Assembly (NCBI GenBank): GCA_031732795.1
Contig: JAVMKC010000004.1
Coordinates: 1-49,271, forward strand
DNA length: 49,271 bases
Direction: 5' to 3'
Origin: Accumulibacter sp031732795
Lineage (GTDB): Bacteria > Pseudomonadota > Gammaproteobacteria > Burkholderiales > Rhodocyclaceae
Shown in pieces: positions 15,829-23,908 of this stretch. The notes under the pieces are model-generated. The model had not been told where the DNA came from. It worked only from the letters and a program-made list of their open reading frames with translations, and made no database searches. Every line of letters begins with the position of its first letter. The first letter of the stretch is position 1. Both the position numbers and the translations under genes were made by a program.

Positions 15829-18084
15829 TCATCGAGGCTGGCGCCAAAGTGCCGCTGTGCACAACAGCAGGAACAAGGTCATCACCCGAGGCACGTCGGA
15901 CAGTGTGCCGGCAATTCCCAAAACCAGGAAACCGGCAATGGCAGCGACCAGAGCTGCCGCGAAAGTCCGGCCTTGACGGCTGTGCTCCCAGCCACGCCAT
16001 ACCGCCGCGGCAATCAAAATCAACAATACTGCCAGGCCGAAAAAACCACTTTCAAAAAACGTCGCCACGTAAAGACTCTTCATGTGCCAGTCGAGGTGAT
16101 GAAAATCGCTATAGGCCAACCAGAAAACGCCACCAGCAGCGAAATTGCCATTCAACAGAACGTTTTTCCCCTGCGCATCATTGAGTTGGATGTCAGCCAA
16201 GTCGAGGGCGCTTCCTGGATGCCCCTGGTTGCTTACCGAAAATACCAATGATCGTGAGTCAAACCAGCGCGGAATAGCGTCAGGGTCGATATCGATCACC
16301 TTTTCGACCTTGGTGAACGCCGAACTCGGTTTGACGGAGAACGTCAGCACTTTGATGTTCGACTCACCACCCATTTCCAGAACACGTCGCGGTTCAAGCC
16401 TTACTTCCAGTGAAGCAGAGGTGCGGCTGGGATTCCGCACCTGAGCCGCAAAAGTGTACCTGCCAGGAACCGGTGACATCAGTCGTTGCCCTACGGTCAG
16501 GCTGCTGTTGCCAACTATACGCACCACCTGCCCCATTCCTTGCGGCAAAAAGAACCACCCCGCTTCTTGCGATGAGCCCTCGACCAGGTTCGCGCGCGGG
16601 AAAACCCCCAGGCCGCGGCCAAATAGTTGGGAAATCAGGTCGCCAGGCATGAGAGAGACGGTTTTTTGCCAGTGCTCCATTCGCGTTTGCCAGTCGGCGC
16701 TGACAGTATTCGCCCGTGACTGCATCTGATAACCGGACAGAGCAACGACGCCGATCGGCAACAGGATCGTCACGATCGCCAGCGACGTCAGCGCCTCACG
16801 CGTAGCGAGATGCGCGCTCAGCCAACGCCCGACCGCCAGACCACCCAGGCCAATGATCAGGATCGAAGGCACGGCGATGGCCAGCGCCATTCCCCAACCA
16901 GTATCCGCCCACCGGCTGCTGAGCATTGCGCGCACGGCCAGTGCCAAGCCGATGGCCAGCAGTGACGCCACGCCAACCGGCAACGACAGTTTCGGCAACC
17001 GTTCCCGGAAAAAACCTGCAACAAAGCAGCCGACAAGAACCACGACATAACTGGCCAACAGCACGCTCCCGCCATAGCGAAAACCAAACCAAGTCAGAAA
17101 AGCGCAAAGCACCACCACGCCACCGCTGGCCAATATCCAGCCACGCGATGAACGAACAGGTCGATTGAACAACAGAAACACGTAAACCAGGAAGGCAAGA
17201 CCGGCGGCCAGATAAGTGGTACGAGTAATGGTCACCATGATCGAGTACGCGGCCAGCGCCAAGGCCAAACCAGCCACTGCGGCCATCGACCAGCGCCTGG
17301 CGTTCAACAACAGCCAGAACGCAAAAGGCCAGACCAGAATCAAAAAGGCGTCGACCGCCTCACCGCCGAAATGCATCTGGGAAAAAGTGCCGGTGATCCT
17401 GTACTTACCGGACAGATTCAACCACGTGGCAAACAATCCCCAGCGATCCTTGGCGGTCATCAGATCGATCAGCAGACCGCGTTGCCACAACACATAAGCA
17501 CCGAAACCGATCATCGCCAGAGTCAAGCCCATCGCTAGACGACTCTCGGCGGTTTGACGATCTTGCGTCAATTGCGACAGCAGCAACGGAGCAAAGAGCA
17601 GCGCCCAGAACCCGCCCCGAAAAATCCGTATCGCGTTCCACTGGGTCAGATAGCCGAACCAAGCGTTGGCATCCAGCGGCGGCAGCGGGAAAAGCCCCCG
17701 TTGCAAACCGATCGCCAACACCAGCGCCCACAACCACAGCCAGAACATTCCGCGCCGCGACAGCGCTGCGCTGCCAGCGTAGTGGCCGGCCGCCAGCGCC
17801 GTTCCGGCCAAAACCGCCAGCAGACCATCGCACTCGTCGAGCAAAAGCCAGCCCGACCAGGCTCCGAGATCGACGCAGGCCAGCAACACCGGCAAAGCCA
17901 CCAACCAGGCGTACCGGTATCGCCATTGCGCGACGACCAGAATCAGCGCCAGAAAAAGCAGCCCGTTGGAAGCGACCGGGTAAACCCACAGCAGTGCCGA
18001 TCCCAGCAACAGCAGGATCAGTCCCAAAAAGCGCTGCAACAGCAAAGCCGGCGGCAAGCCACCAGGAGAAACCGATTCGTTCAT
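15829..18084 (-). CDS. O-antigen ligase/polymerase-like membrane protein
   Basis: A 751-residue inner-membrane protein with about twelve or more hydrophobic helices in residues 10-465. It then has a polar, strand-rich extracytoplasmic region (about 475-665), then two to three closing helices. The layout (many helices, a long periplasmic loop near the C-terminus, then more helices) is that of Wzy_C/WaaL-type O-antigen ligases and exopolysaccharide polymerases. The loop segment PVPGRYTFAAQVRNPSRTSA looks like a beta-sandwich (carbohydrate-binding-like) insert. No glycan gene cluster surrounds it, so the substrate is open; it may act on exopolysaccharide or glycoprotein. The start ATG at 18082-18084 lacks a strong ribosome site. 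Confidence 0.65.
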   Translation of the reverse strand: MNESVSPGGLPPALLLQRFLGLILLLLGSALLWVYPVASNGLLFLALILVVAQWRYRYAWLVALPVLLACVDLGAWSGWLLLDECDGLLAVLAGTALAAGHYAGSAALSRRGMFWLWLWALVLAIGLQRGLFPLPPLDANAWFGYLTQWNAIRIFRGGFWALLFAPLLLSQLTQDRQTAESRLAMGLTLAMIGFGAYVLWQRGLLIDLMTAKDRWGLFATWLNLSGKYRITGTFSQMHFGGEAVDAFLILVWPFAFWLLLNARRWSMAAVAGLALALAAYSIMVTITRTTYLAAGLAFLVYVFLLFNRPVRSSRGWILASGGVVVLCAFLTWFGFRYGGSVLLASYVVVLVGCFVAGFFRERLPKLSLPVGVASLLAIGLALAVRAMLSSRWADTGWGMALAIAVPSILIIGLGGLAVGRWLSAHLATREALTSLAIVTILLPIGVVALSGYQMQSRANTVSADWQTRMEHWQKTVSLMPGDLISQLFGRGLGVFPRANLVEGSSQEAGWFFLPQGMGQVVRIVGNSSLTVGQRLMSPVPGRYTFAAQVRNPSRTSASLEVRLEPRRVLEMGGESNIKVLTFSVKPSSAFTKVEKVIDIDPDAIPRWFDSRSLVFSVSNQGHPGSALDLADIQLNDAQGKNVLLNGNFAAGGVFWLAYSDFHHLDWHMKSLYVATFFESGFFGLAVLLILIAAAVWRGWEHSRQGRTFAAALVAAIAGFLVLGIAGTLSDVPRVMTLFLLLCTAALWRQPR

Positions 18085-18288
18085 TTCATAGCCGTGAGTA
18101 GTGAAATTGTGCCAAGCCGTTACCGACTGCTTGCCCGGGTCTCGATGTCCGTTTTGCGAGTCAGGAAGATGCCATCAAAGGAATAAGATAACCTGTTCAG
18201 GGCCGGGTCAGTAGAGGAAAAAGCACGATGTTCCACGCCTTCTGTTGGCAACGCCAATGCGCAGGATACTTGGAACACGTCGACATGA

Positions 18289-18744
18289 TCACTTGTATCG
18301 ATCACGACGCTTCCGGTAAATGTCCAGATCGTCAGACACGGACCGGCTTCGCCCGCCACCGAATAGAGCGATCGATAACGCAAAAAGTCCGAGCACCGCC
18401 GCGATGAGAATTCCCGGAAGGTCGCCGGACTTGAAACTCTGAGCCCCATGAATCGCCAATCCGAGAAATACGAAAGCGACCGTCCCGACGACCAGCCGGC
18501 GAAGCCATAGCCACACGACCGCAAAACCCTTTTCGACGCGCGACGGAGGTTGGTCACCGTCCAATCGATCTTCGAAGAAGGCTTGCCAAATACACCAAAC
18601 TCCGAAAGGAATACAGACCAACTGGACAAGCGTGCCGTAGCCCAACGAAAAACGAACCAGCGGAACGCCAATCAGCAAGGCTGCCGTGATCGACAGGACG
18701 ATACGCTCGAGTTTCTCCCAGCGTTCAAGTGGCGGCTGAGACAT
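18289..18744 (-). CDS. Small membrane protein, unknown
   Basis: A 151-residue protein with four hydrophobic segments (around residues 14-32, 37-54, 80-98 and 108-127) and charged ends. I do not recognise the family. The C-terminal tail (SVSDDLDIYRKRRDRYK) is strongly charged and probably cytoplasmic. The ATG at 18742-18744 is the only sensible start. It is the second gene of a same-strand pair with the membrane protein at 18828, 83 bases apart, and both precede the O-antigen-ligase-like gene. Confidence 0.6.
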   Translation of the reverse strand: MSQPPLERWEKLERIVLSITAALLIGVPLVRFSLGYGTLVQLVCIPFGVWCIWQAFFEDRLDGDQPPSRVEKGFAVVWLWLRRLVVGTVAFVFLGLAIHGAQSFKSGDLPGILIAAVLGLFALSIALFGGGRSRSVSDDLDIYRKRRDRYK

Positions 18745-18827
18745 GAATCGTGCGGAAGCAAGAAGCAGCCGGAGCGCGGGGAAAACACCACCGCGCCGCC
18801 TTTGTATCGGTCGTCTCGACTACCGGA

Positions 18828-19301
18828 TCAACGATGATAGAACTTGGCATTTGTGGTTCGTTCATTGGGCGTGAAACGTTTCAAACCGACGGCCAGCGTT
18901 TCGCGGTTTTCATAGCCCTCGAAACGCAAAACCGTACCTGAAGACGCGGTCACGATCACGGAAATCAAACGTCTGGATTTGTACTGCAGTCGAAGGTTCT
19001 TGATTTGCTGGATATCAACGGTTACGGCAACGTCCTTGTAGCTCACCGCAATCTTGCCGGCGGCTTCATCGAGATCGATTATTGGATAGGCTCGAGCACC
19101 TTCCCTGATGCGCTTGACGATCCTGATTATTGCGAGAACGAAAAAAACAAGGCCGCACACCGGATAAACAAGATCGGAAACAGATTTTGCCTGCCACGAA
19201 AAGGCAAGGCAAGCCGCTGACAAAACCAGCAAGAACAGGGCGAAGAGTACGGATTCTCTGTGCTGCTTTTTGACATGGCCGGGTGAGACGTGAAATTGCA
19301 T
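18828..19301 (-). CDS. Two-helix membrane protein with a PH-like tail
   Basis: A 157-residue protein. Two hydrophobic helices (about 19-36 and 43-60) are followed by a soluble strand-rich segment (YPIIDLDEAAGKIAVSYKD, then VTVDIQQIKNLRLQYKSRR and TVLRFEGYENRETLAV). This arrangement resembles bacterial PH-domain (YdbT/DUF304-like) membrane proteins. The start is set at the ATG at 19299-19301 because a longer frame from a GTG at 19346 has no ribosome site. The function is unknown. It borders the AT-rich flank of an IS3 remnant. Confidence 0.55.
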   Translation of the reverse strand: MQFHVSPGHVKKQHRESVLFALFLLVLSAACLAFSWQAKSVSDLVYPVCGLVFFVLAIIRIVKRIREGARAYPIIDLDEAAGKIAVSYKDVAVTVDIQQIKNLRLQYKSRRLISVIVTASSGTVLRFEGYENRETLAVGLKRFTPNERTTNAKFYHR

Positions 19302-19439
19302 ATGATCTTTGAAATCCAAATTTAATCGCGGTACACGCCCGCGCACAGGATGAGCCTTCCTCTGCTTTTCGTCTTTTAATAAATTGATTTAATTTTTTTT
19401 AAATAACCTTGGCGCCACCAGCTGATCGAATACGCCAGG

Positions 19440-19999
19440 AATCGAACGAGTGAGCGGTAGCCGGGAGTCGAGTGCTACCGTCTCCGGTTATAGAAGACCC
19501 CGATGTACTCGAAACCAGCCGCTTTCATGTCGGTATGGATGGCATGGCGCATACTATGCATTCGCTCGGTCTTGAAGCTGTCGAACCCGCTCTCAGCATC
19601 CGTCAGTGGCTGCCGATCCGGTGGTGCCGCCCCGCTTTCAGGAGCGGTAACCGCTTACGCTGACTTTCGGGAGAGCACAGGTCCGTCAGGGCAAACGCCT
19701 GTCGATGCGCGTCAATCCAGACGTACCTCACAAAGCATTCTTCGCGAAGTACGTCGCCGCATTTTATGATTTCCAGCGCCCGCTCGAGCCTCAGGTTCTC
19801 GGCCCGCCGCCGGGGAAGCGCCATCTCTTTCGGCGTCACGGAGCTTGCCCACTGCGGCCGCCTTGACCCAGTTTCGCAAGGTCTGCTCGACCAGTCCCCC
19901 CAGTTCCTTCGTCACCGCCAAAAGAGCCTGTCCGTCCTTCACCCGCTTGGTCGCCAACTTCTTGAATTCCAGTGTGCACGCCTGTTTCGGCATCTTCAT
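19440..19999 (-). pseudogene. IS3-family element remnant (orfA-orfB, internally deleted)
   Basis: Reading on the minus strand, orfA begins at 19999 with KMPKQACTLEFKKLATKRVK and EQTLRNWVKAAAVGKL, the HTH of IS3-family orfA. It then shifts frame (TPKEMALPRRRAENLRLERA). The orfB start (VRYVWIDAHRQAFALTDLC) follows, but about 200 residues of the integrase core are missing. The orfB C-terminus returns as GFDSFKTERMHSMRHAI, MKAAGFEYIGVFYNRRR and STPGYRSLVRF, with stop codons inside. It therefore carries a large internal deletion plus frameshifts and cannot transpose on its own. Terminal inverted repeats could not be defined. Confidence 0.8.
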
Positions 20000-20171
20000 T
20001 CTTCGCCCTTCCAATGTGACGTCATCTTACGTCACCCTTGGAAGACGAAATTCCGGGAGGAATCTCATTTTGCCCAGCGCCAAGCACCGTCCGCAGCTTT
20101 TGCGCTGAACGGTGCCAAACGTATTCAAAAAGACCCGGGGGAGCGAGCGTCCGGCCTCCCTCGTTACCCGA

Positions 20172-20194
20172 CAGGGCCGTTGGCAAAGGCCCTG
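20172..20194 (-). terminator. Hairpin downstream of the ferredoxin gene
   Basis: CAGGGCC and GGCCCTG, 7-bp stem with a 9-base loop, about 30 bases after the ferredoxin stop on the minus strand. No T-run follows. Confidence 0.4.
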
Positions 20195-20222
20195 CCCCGT
20201 CTGACTTTTGTTTCCCTGCCGA

Positions 20223-20534
20223 TCAGAGGCGCAGCCGATCAACGACCCGGCCGTTAATCAGGTGCTCCTGGATGATTTCTTCAACGTCTTCGTTATCCAC
20301 ATAGGTGTACCAGACGCCTTCCGGATAGACGACCATCACCGGGCCATCATCGCAGCGGTCCAGGCAACCAGCCTTGTTGATCCGCACCTTGCCGGGACCT
20401 TTCATCTTCAGCGCAGCGATACGATCCTTGGCGTAGGTCTGCGCTTCTGTCGCCCCATGATTGTTGCAGCAGCTTTCGCCCTCCAGGCGCTGATTACAGC
20501 AGAAAAAAACGTGATGTTTGAAATAATTCCTCAT
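20223..20534 (-). CDS. Thioredoxin-like [2Fe-2S] ferredoxin
   Basis: A 103-residue protein of the thioredoxin-fold [2Fe-2S] ferredoxin family (related to NuoE and the Azotobacter FeSII/Aquifex Fd type). Cys pairs lie near the N-terminus (FFCCNQ, SCCNNHG) and in AGCLDRCDDGPVMVVYPEGV, giving the Cys set for a [2Fe-2S] cluster. The ending around EDVEEIIQEHLINGRVVDRL is typical. It probably carries electrons in the cytoplasm; the partner is unknown. The ATG at 20532-20534 has AGGAG eight bases upstream. It follows trpE closely on the same strand and may be co-transcribed, in the place where trpG would be expected. Confidence 0.88.
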   Translation of the reverse strand: MRNYFKHHVFFCCNQRLEGESCCNNHGATEAQTYAKDRIAALKMKGPGKVRINKAGCLDRCDDGPVMVVYPEGVWYTYVDNEDVEEIIQEHLINGRVVDRLRL

Positions 20535-20567
20535 GAAATGTTCTCCTAGAGTCGTTGTCTGCGGGGA

Positions 20568-22040
20568 TCAAATCCGGGTGTCCAGACCGTTCTCCGCCAG
20601 TTCGGCGGCACGCAACAAGGCACGAGCCTTGTTCTGGGTTTCCTGCCATTCGAGTGCCGGATCGGAATCGGCGACAATGCCGGCGCCGGCCTGGACGTGC
20701 AATTGGCCATCCTTGACGATCGCCGTGCGAATGGCGATCGCCAAATCCATGTCGCCGTTGAAACCCAGATAGCCCACCGCGCCGGCATACAGACCGCGCT
20801 TGACCGGTTCGAGTTCATCGATGATTTCCATCGCCCGCACTTTCGGCGCACCGGAAACCGTGCCGGCTGGAAAAGTGGCCATCAGCACATCGAGAGCGTT
20901 CAACTCGGCCTTCAGCCGCCCTTCGACATTCGAAACGATGTGCATCACGTGCGAATAGCGTTCGACGATCATCTTTTCGGTGATCCGGATCGAGCCGATT
21001 CGGGCGACACGGCCGGCATCGTTACGTCCGAGGTCGAGCAGTTGAACATGTTCGGCACGTTCTTTTTCATCAGCCAGCAGTTCGGCGGCGAGTTGTTGAT
21101 CCTCTTCGAACGAAACGCCACGACGACGCGTGCCGGCAATCGGCCGCACAGTGACGGTATCGCCTTCGAGACGAACGAGAATTTCAGGTGAAGCGCCGAC
21201 GACATGGAAGTCTTCCAGGTCGAAATAAAACATGTACGGCGAGGGATTGAGCGACCGCAACGAACGATACAAGGCCATCGGGCTGGCAGCCAAGGGCTTG
21301 CTCATCCGCTGTGAGAGAACCACTTGCATGATGTCGCCCTCGGTGATGTAGCGCTTGGCTTTCAGCACCGCTTTTTTGAACGGCCCTTCACCAAACAGCG
21401 AACTCGCCGGCGATGAAGGTTGCGGGGTTTCCGGCGGAATCGCCACCGGTTCGCGCAAGCGAGCGAGCAAGGTTCTCAGCCGGGCCTGCGCTTTCTGGTA
21501 GGCGCCGGGAACACCGGGTTCGGCATAGACGACCATCGTCAGCTTGCCCGAGAGATTATCGACGACGGCAATCTCTTCCGAGAGCAAGAGGACGATATCG
21601 GGAATGCCGAGATCGTCGGTTTTTTGGGTGCGCGTCAGACGAGTTTCGATATAGCGTACCGTATCGTAACCAAAACAGCCGACAAGCCCGCCACAAAAAC
21701 GGGGCAGTCCGGAAGCCGGCGCGGCACGAAAGCGCTGCAGATAGTTGCCGATGAATGTCAGCGGATTGGTATCGTCCTCGCGTTCGGCGATGCGGTTGCC
21801 GTTGAGCACCAGCACCTGATGGCCGGTGACGACGATCCGTGTCGGACTGGTCAGGCCGATGATCGAATAACGGCCGAATCGTTCACCACCCTGAACCGAT
21901 TCAAGGAGATAGGTGTAAGGTCCATTGGCCAGCTTGAGATAGATCGATAACGGCGTATCGAGATCGGCAAAGGTTTCGAGGGTGACGGGAATGCGGTTAT
22001 AGCCCTCAGCGGCCAAACGATTGAAATAGGCTTCGGTCAT
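20568..22040 (-). CDS. trpE: Anthranilate synthase component I
   Basis: Catalytic subunit converting chorismate and ammonia (from TrpG) to anthranilate, the first committed step of tryptophan synthesis. The 490-residue chain has the N-terminal regulatory half, with the Ser of the Trp feedback site in LLESVQGGERFGRYSIIG. The chorismate-binding half contains PSPYMFYFDL, PIAGTRRRG, DLGRNDAGRVA, HVMHIVSNVEG, FPAGTVSGAPKVRAMEII and VQAGAGIVADSDP. The start is the ATG at 22038-22040 with GGAGAA upstream. It is preceded by a Trp-rich leader and by gph and rpe, the usual betaproteobacterial order, but trpG, trpD and trpC do not follow. Confidence 0.96.
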   Translation of the reverse strand: MTEAYFNRLAAEGYNRIPVTLETFADLDTPLSIYLKLANGPYTYLLESVQGGERFGRYSIIGLTSPTRIVVTGHQVLVLNGNRIAEREDDTNPLTFIGNYLQRFRAAPASGLPRFCGGLVGCFGYDTVRYIETRLTRTQKTDDLGIPDIVLLLSEEIAVVDNLSGKLTMVVYAEPGVPGAYQKAQARLRTLLARLREPVAIPPETPQPSSPASSLFGEGPFKKAVLKAKRYITEGDIMQVVLSQRMSKPLAASPMALYRSLRSLNPSPYMFYFDLEDFHVVGASPEILVRLEGDTVTVRPIAGTRRRGVSFEEDQQLAAELLADEKERAEHVQLLDLGRNDAGRVARIGSIRITEKMIVERYSHVMHIVSNVEGRLKAELNALDVLMATFPAGTVSGAPKVRAMEIIDELEPVKRGLYAGAVGYLGFNGDMDLAIAIRTAIVKDGQLHVQAGAGIVADSDPALEWQETQNKARALLRAAELAENGLDTRI

Positions 22041-22083
22041 GGGGTTCTCCACCAGGATACATACGAGCAATCGGCAACGACTG

Positions 22084-22109
22084 TGGCGCTTCAGCGATGG
22101 ACGGCGCCA
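22084..22109 (-). promoter_or_regulatory. Hairpin in the trpE leader
   Basis: TGGCGC and GCGCCA pair across a 14-base loop, between the leader peptide stop and trpE. No T-run follows, so it is not a standard intrinsic terminator. Confidence 0.4.
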
Positions 22110-22133
22110 ACGGTCAGGGTTACACGGAGCAGG

Positions 22134-22202
22134 CTAGCGGCACCAGGGCCAAGCCTCCGGCCATCCGGTAAGCCAGCAGGAGAAGTGGAGAAGGTTTTTC
22201 AT
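22134..22202 (-). CDS. trpL: Tryptophan-rich trp leader peptide
   Basis: A 22-codon frame directly upstream of trpE whose last fifteen residues read SCWLTGWPEAWPWCR: four Trp in eleven residues, where chance would give almost none. Its ATG overlaps the gph stop as ATGA, so translation of the leader is coupled to gph. The stop lies 94 bases before the trpE start. This composition and position are those of an attenuation leader that senses charged tRNA-Trp. Unlike enteric trp leaders, no GC stem with a T-tract is visible downstream, so the readout may be translational, Rho-dependent or decayed. The role is inferred from composition and place. Confidence 0.8.
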   Translation of the reverse strand: MKNLLHFSCWLTGWPEAWPWCR

Positions 22203-22882
22203 GCGCGGGTAATGATTCGAGCAGCGTCGGCGAGGGTTTCGACTATAGCATCGCAGGCTAATTCCCGGACGTCCTGCCCCTCGTTGTAGCCGTACGGCAC
22301 CAGGAAAACAGGACACCCGGCCGCCCGGGCGGCCTGAAAATCGTGACGGGAGTCACCGATCATCAGGGTTTGCGCCGGCGAAACCGCCAGACGCCCACAG
22401 GCCCACAGCAACGGCATCGGATCGGGTTTCGGCCGCGGCAGAACATCGCCGCTGACCACGACCTCAAAAAAAGGCTGCAGCCCGGTATGTCGCAACAACG
22501 GCAAGGTAAAGGCTTCTGCCTTGTTGGTAATTACGCCCATCGGCAGGCCAAGCGCCTGGAACGAGCGCAATCCGTCAAGGACGCCGGGAAAAAGTGCCGC
22601 ATGCCGTCCATTGGCTTCAGCATAATGCCGACGGAAACTGGCCAGCGCCTCGGCAGGCGGCGGTGACGGATCCTCAGCGGCGACCATCGTCCCGGCCAGA
22701 ACGCGCTTGACCAGATTGGGGATACCGCGGCCAACATAGCTGCGGATGGCGTCTATGGTCGGCGCCGTGCCTCCCAGATCGCTCTGCATGCCAACAGCCG
22801 CAGCATGCAGATCGAGAACGGTATCGAGCAAAGTGCCGTCGAGATCGAAAAGAACAGCGCGGATGGTAAGCGGAACCGTCAT
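22199..22882 (-). CDS. gph: Phosphoglycolate phosphatase
   Basis: HAD-superfamily phosphatase of 227 residues that removes phosphate from 2-phosphoglycolate. Motif I is LFDLDGTLLDT with the Asp13/Asp15 pair, motif II is the Thr of GVITNKAEAF, the Lys is in PRPKPDPMPLL, and motif IV is MIGDSRHDFQAARAAG. It begins six bases after the rpe stop and its own stop overlaps the ATG of the Trp leader peptide, so rpe, gph, the leader and trpE form one transcription unit. Confidence 0.93.
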   Translation of the reverse strand: MTVPLTIRAVLFDLDGTLLDTVLDLHAAAVGMQSDLGGTAPTIDAIRSYVGRGIPNLVKRVLAGTMVAAEDPSPPPAEALASFRRHYAEANGRHAALFPGVLDGLRSFQALGLPMGVITNKAEAFTLPLLRHTGLQPFFEVVVSGDVLPRPKPDPMPLLWACGRLAVSPAQTLMIGDSRHDFQAARAAGCPVFLVPYGYNEGQDVRELACDAIVETLADAARIITRA

Positions 22883-22888
22883 GAATTT

Positions 22889-23578
22889 TCAGAGGGTAGC
22901 CAGTTGGTGACGTAACGCGGCGATCACCGTATCGTAACGATGCCTATCTTCATCGCGAGCCGCGCCGAAAACCGCCGAACCGGCGACAAAAGCATCCGCG
23001 CCAGCACGGGCAATGGCAGCGATATTGTCGATTTTGACACCACCATCGATTTCCAGACGAATCCGGCGGCCGGTGTCGCGTTCATAGGCATCGAGTCGCG
23101 CACGCGCCTGCACCAGCTTGTCCAGCGTCGATGGAATGAATTGTTGGCCGCCGAACCCCGGATTGACGCTCATCAGCAAGATCAGATCGAGCTTATCCAG
23201 CACATGATCGAGATAGGTCAGCGGCGTCGCCGGGTTGAACACCAGCCCAGCCTGACAATCATGCTCGCGAATCAACGACAAGGTGCGGTCGATATGTTCG
23301 GAAGCCTCCGGATGAAAAGTGATCAGATCGGCACCGGCCCGGGCAAATTCCGGAACGAGCCGATCAACCGGCTTGACCATCAGATGGACATCGATCGGCG
23401 CCGTGGTCAAGGGGCGGATCGCGGCACAGACCAGCGGACCGATGGTCAGATTCGGGACGTAATGGTTGTCCATGACGTCAAAATGAATCCAATCGGCGCC
23501 TGCGGCAATGACATTGACCACTTCTTCGCCCAGGCGGGCGAAATTGGCCGAGAGGATGCTCGGAGCGATGACGTACAT
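22889..23578 (-). CDS. rpe: Ribulose-phosphate 3-epimerase
   Basis: Metal-dependent TIM-barrel enzyme that interconverts ribulose 5-phosphate and xylulose 5-phosphate in the pentose phosphate pathway. Characteristic segments are APSILSANFARLGEEV, HFDVMDNHYVPNLTIG with the metal His and catalytic Asp, DVHLMVKPVD, MSVNPGFGGQ and the phosphate loop LEIDGGV. The start is the ATG at 23576-23578 (protein of 229 residues); the open frame reaching back to 23635 is not conserved. The ribosome-site region lies in a small hairpin (see the leader entry). First gene of rpe-gph-leader-trpE. Confidence 0.94.
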   Translation of the reverse strand: MYVIAPSILSANFARLGEEVVNVIAAGADWIHFDVMDNHYVPNLTIGPLVCAAIRPLTTAPIDVHLMVKPVDRLVPEFARAGADLITFHPEASEHIDRTLSLIREHDCQAGLVFNPATPLTYLDHVLDKLDLILLMSVNPGFGGQQFIPSTLDKLVQARARLDAYERDTGRRIRLEIDGGVKIDNIAAIARAGADAFVAGSAVFGAARDEDRHRYDTVIAALRHQLATL

Positions 23579-23584
23579 GATGAT

Positions 23585-23639
23585 GTTGCCTCTGGCAACC
23601 CGTGTGTTGGACTGTTCAACGGTGAACAGGCGCATTGTA
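23585..23639 (-). promoter_or_regulatory. rpe promoter -10 and structured leader
   Basis: On the minus strand TACAAT (23634-23639) is a good -10 element, although its -35 is weak. Two hairpins follow: CTGTTCA/TGAACAG (23612-23629) and GTTGCC-AGA-GGCAAC (23585-23599). The second contains the AGAGG that would serve as ribosome site for rpe. Confidence 0.45.
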
Positions 23640-23857
23640 GCGCGAAAGCCCAGGCGTTTACCCGCCGGCCGGTACAGCTCTCACCAGGAAAAATCGGGAA
23701 AAGATCGACATCACTGCCGATCGCGCCAACGCGGCACCGGCACCTTCGAGAAATGCAGTCCAATCGTGATTTCCTACACGCGCGCCACGGCCGTTTCAGG
23801 TGAAGATGGCGACGAGTGCTTGATGTCCCCCACGATGAGCACTTGTTTAGTACTTAT

Positions 23858-23893
23858 GCCCGGCCAGAGAGTTCACTGTGCCGGGCTTTTTTT
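23858..23893 (+). terminator. Intrinsic terminator, plus strand, no upstream gene
   Basis: GCCCGGC, a 15-base loop, GCCGGGC and then seven T. It is oriented to end transcription on the plus strand, yet the flanking genes (rpe and thrC) are both on the minus strand. On the minus strand no T-run follows the stem. It may end an unannotated small RNA; a second inverted repeat (AGTGCT/AGCACT, 23815-23843) lies just before it. Confidence 0.8.
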
Positions 23894-23908
23894 GGCCCCA
23901 CCAAGAGT

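Noticed and set aside
19424..19450. GTTCGATTCC-like T-arm motif on the minus strand
   Set aside because: It lies in the decayed orfB C-terminus of the IS3 remnant and no other tRNA arm is present.
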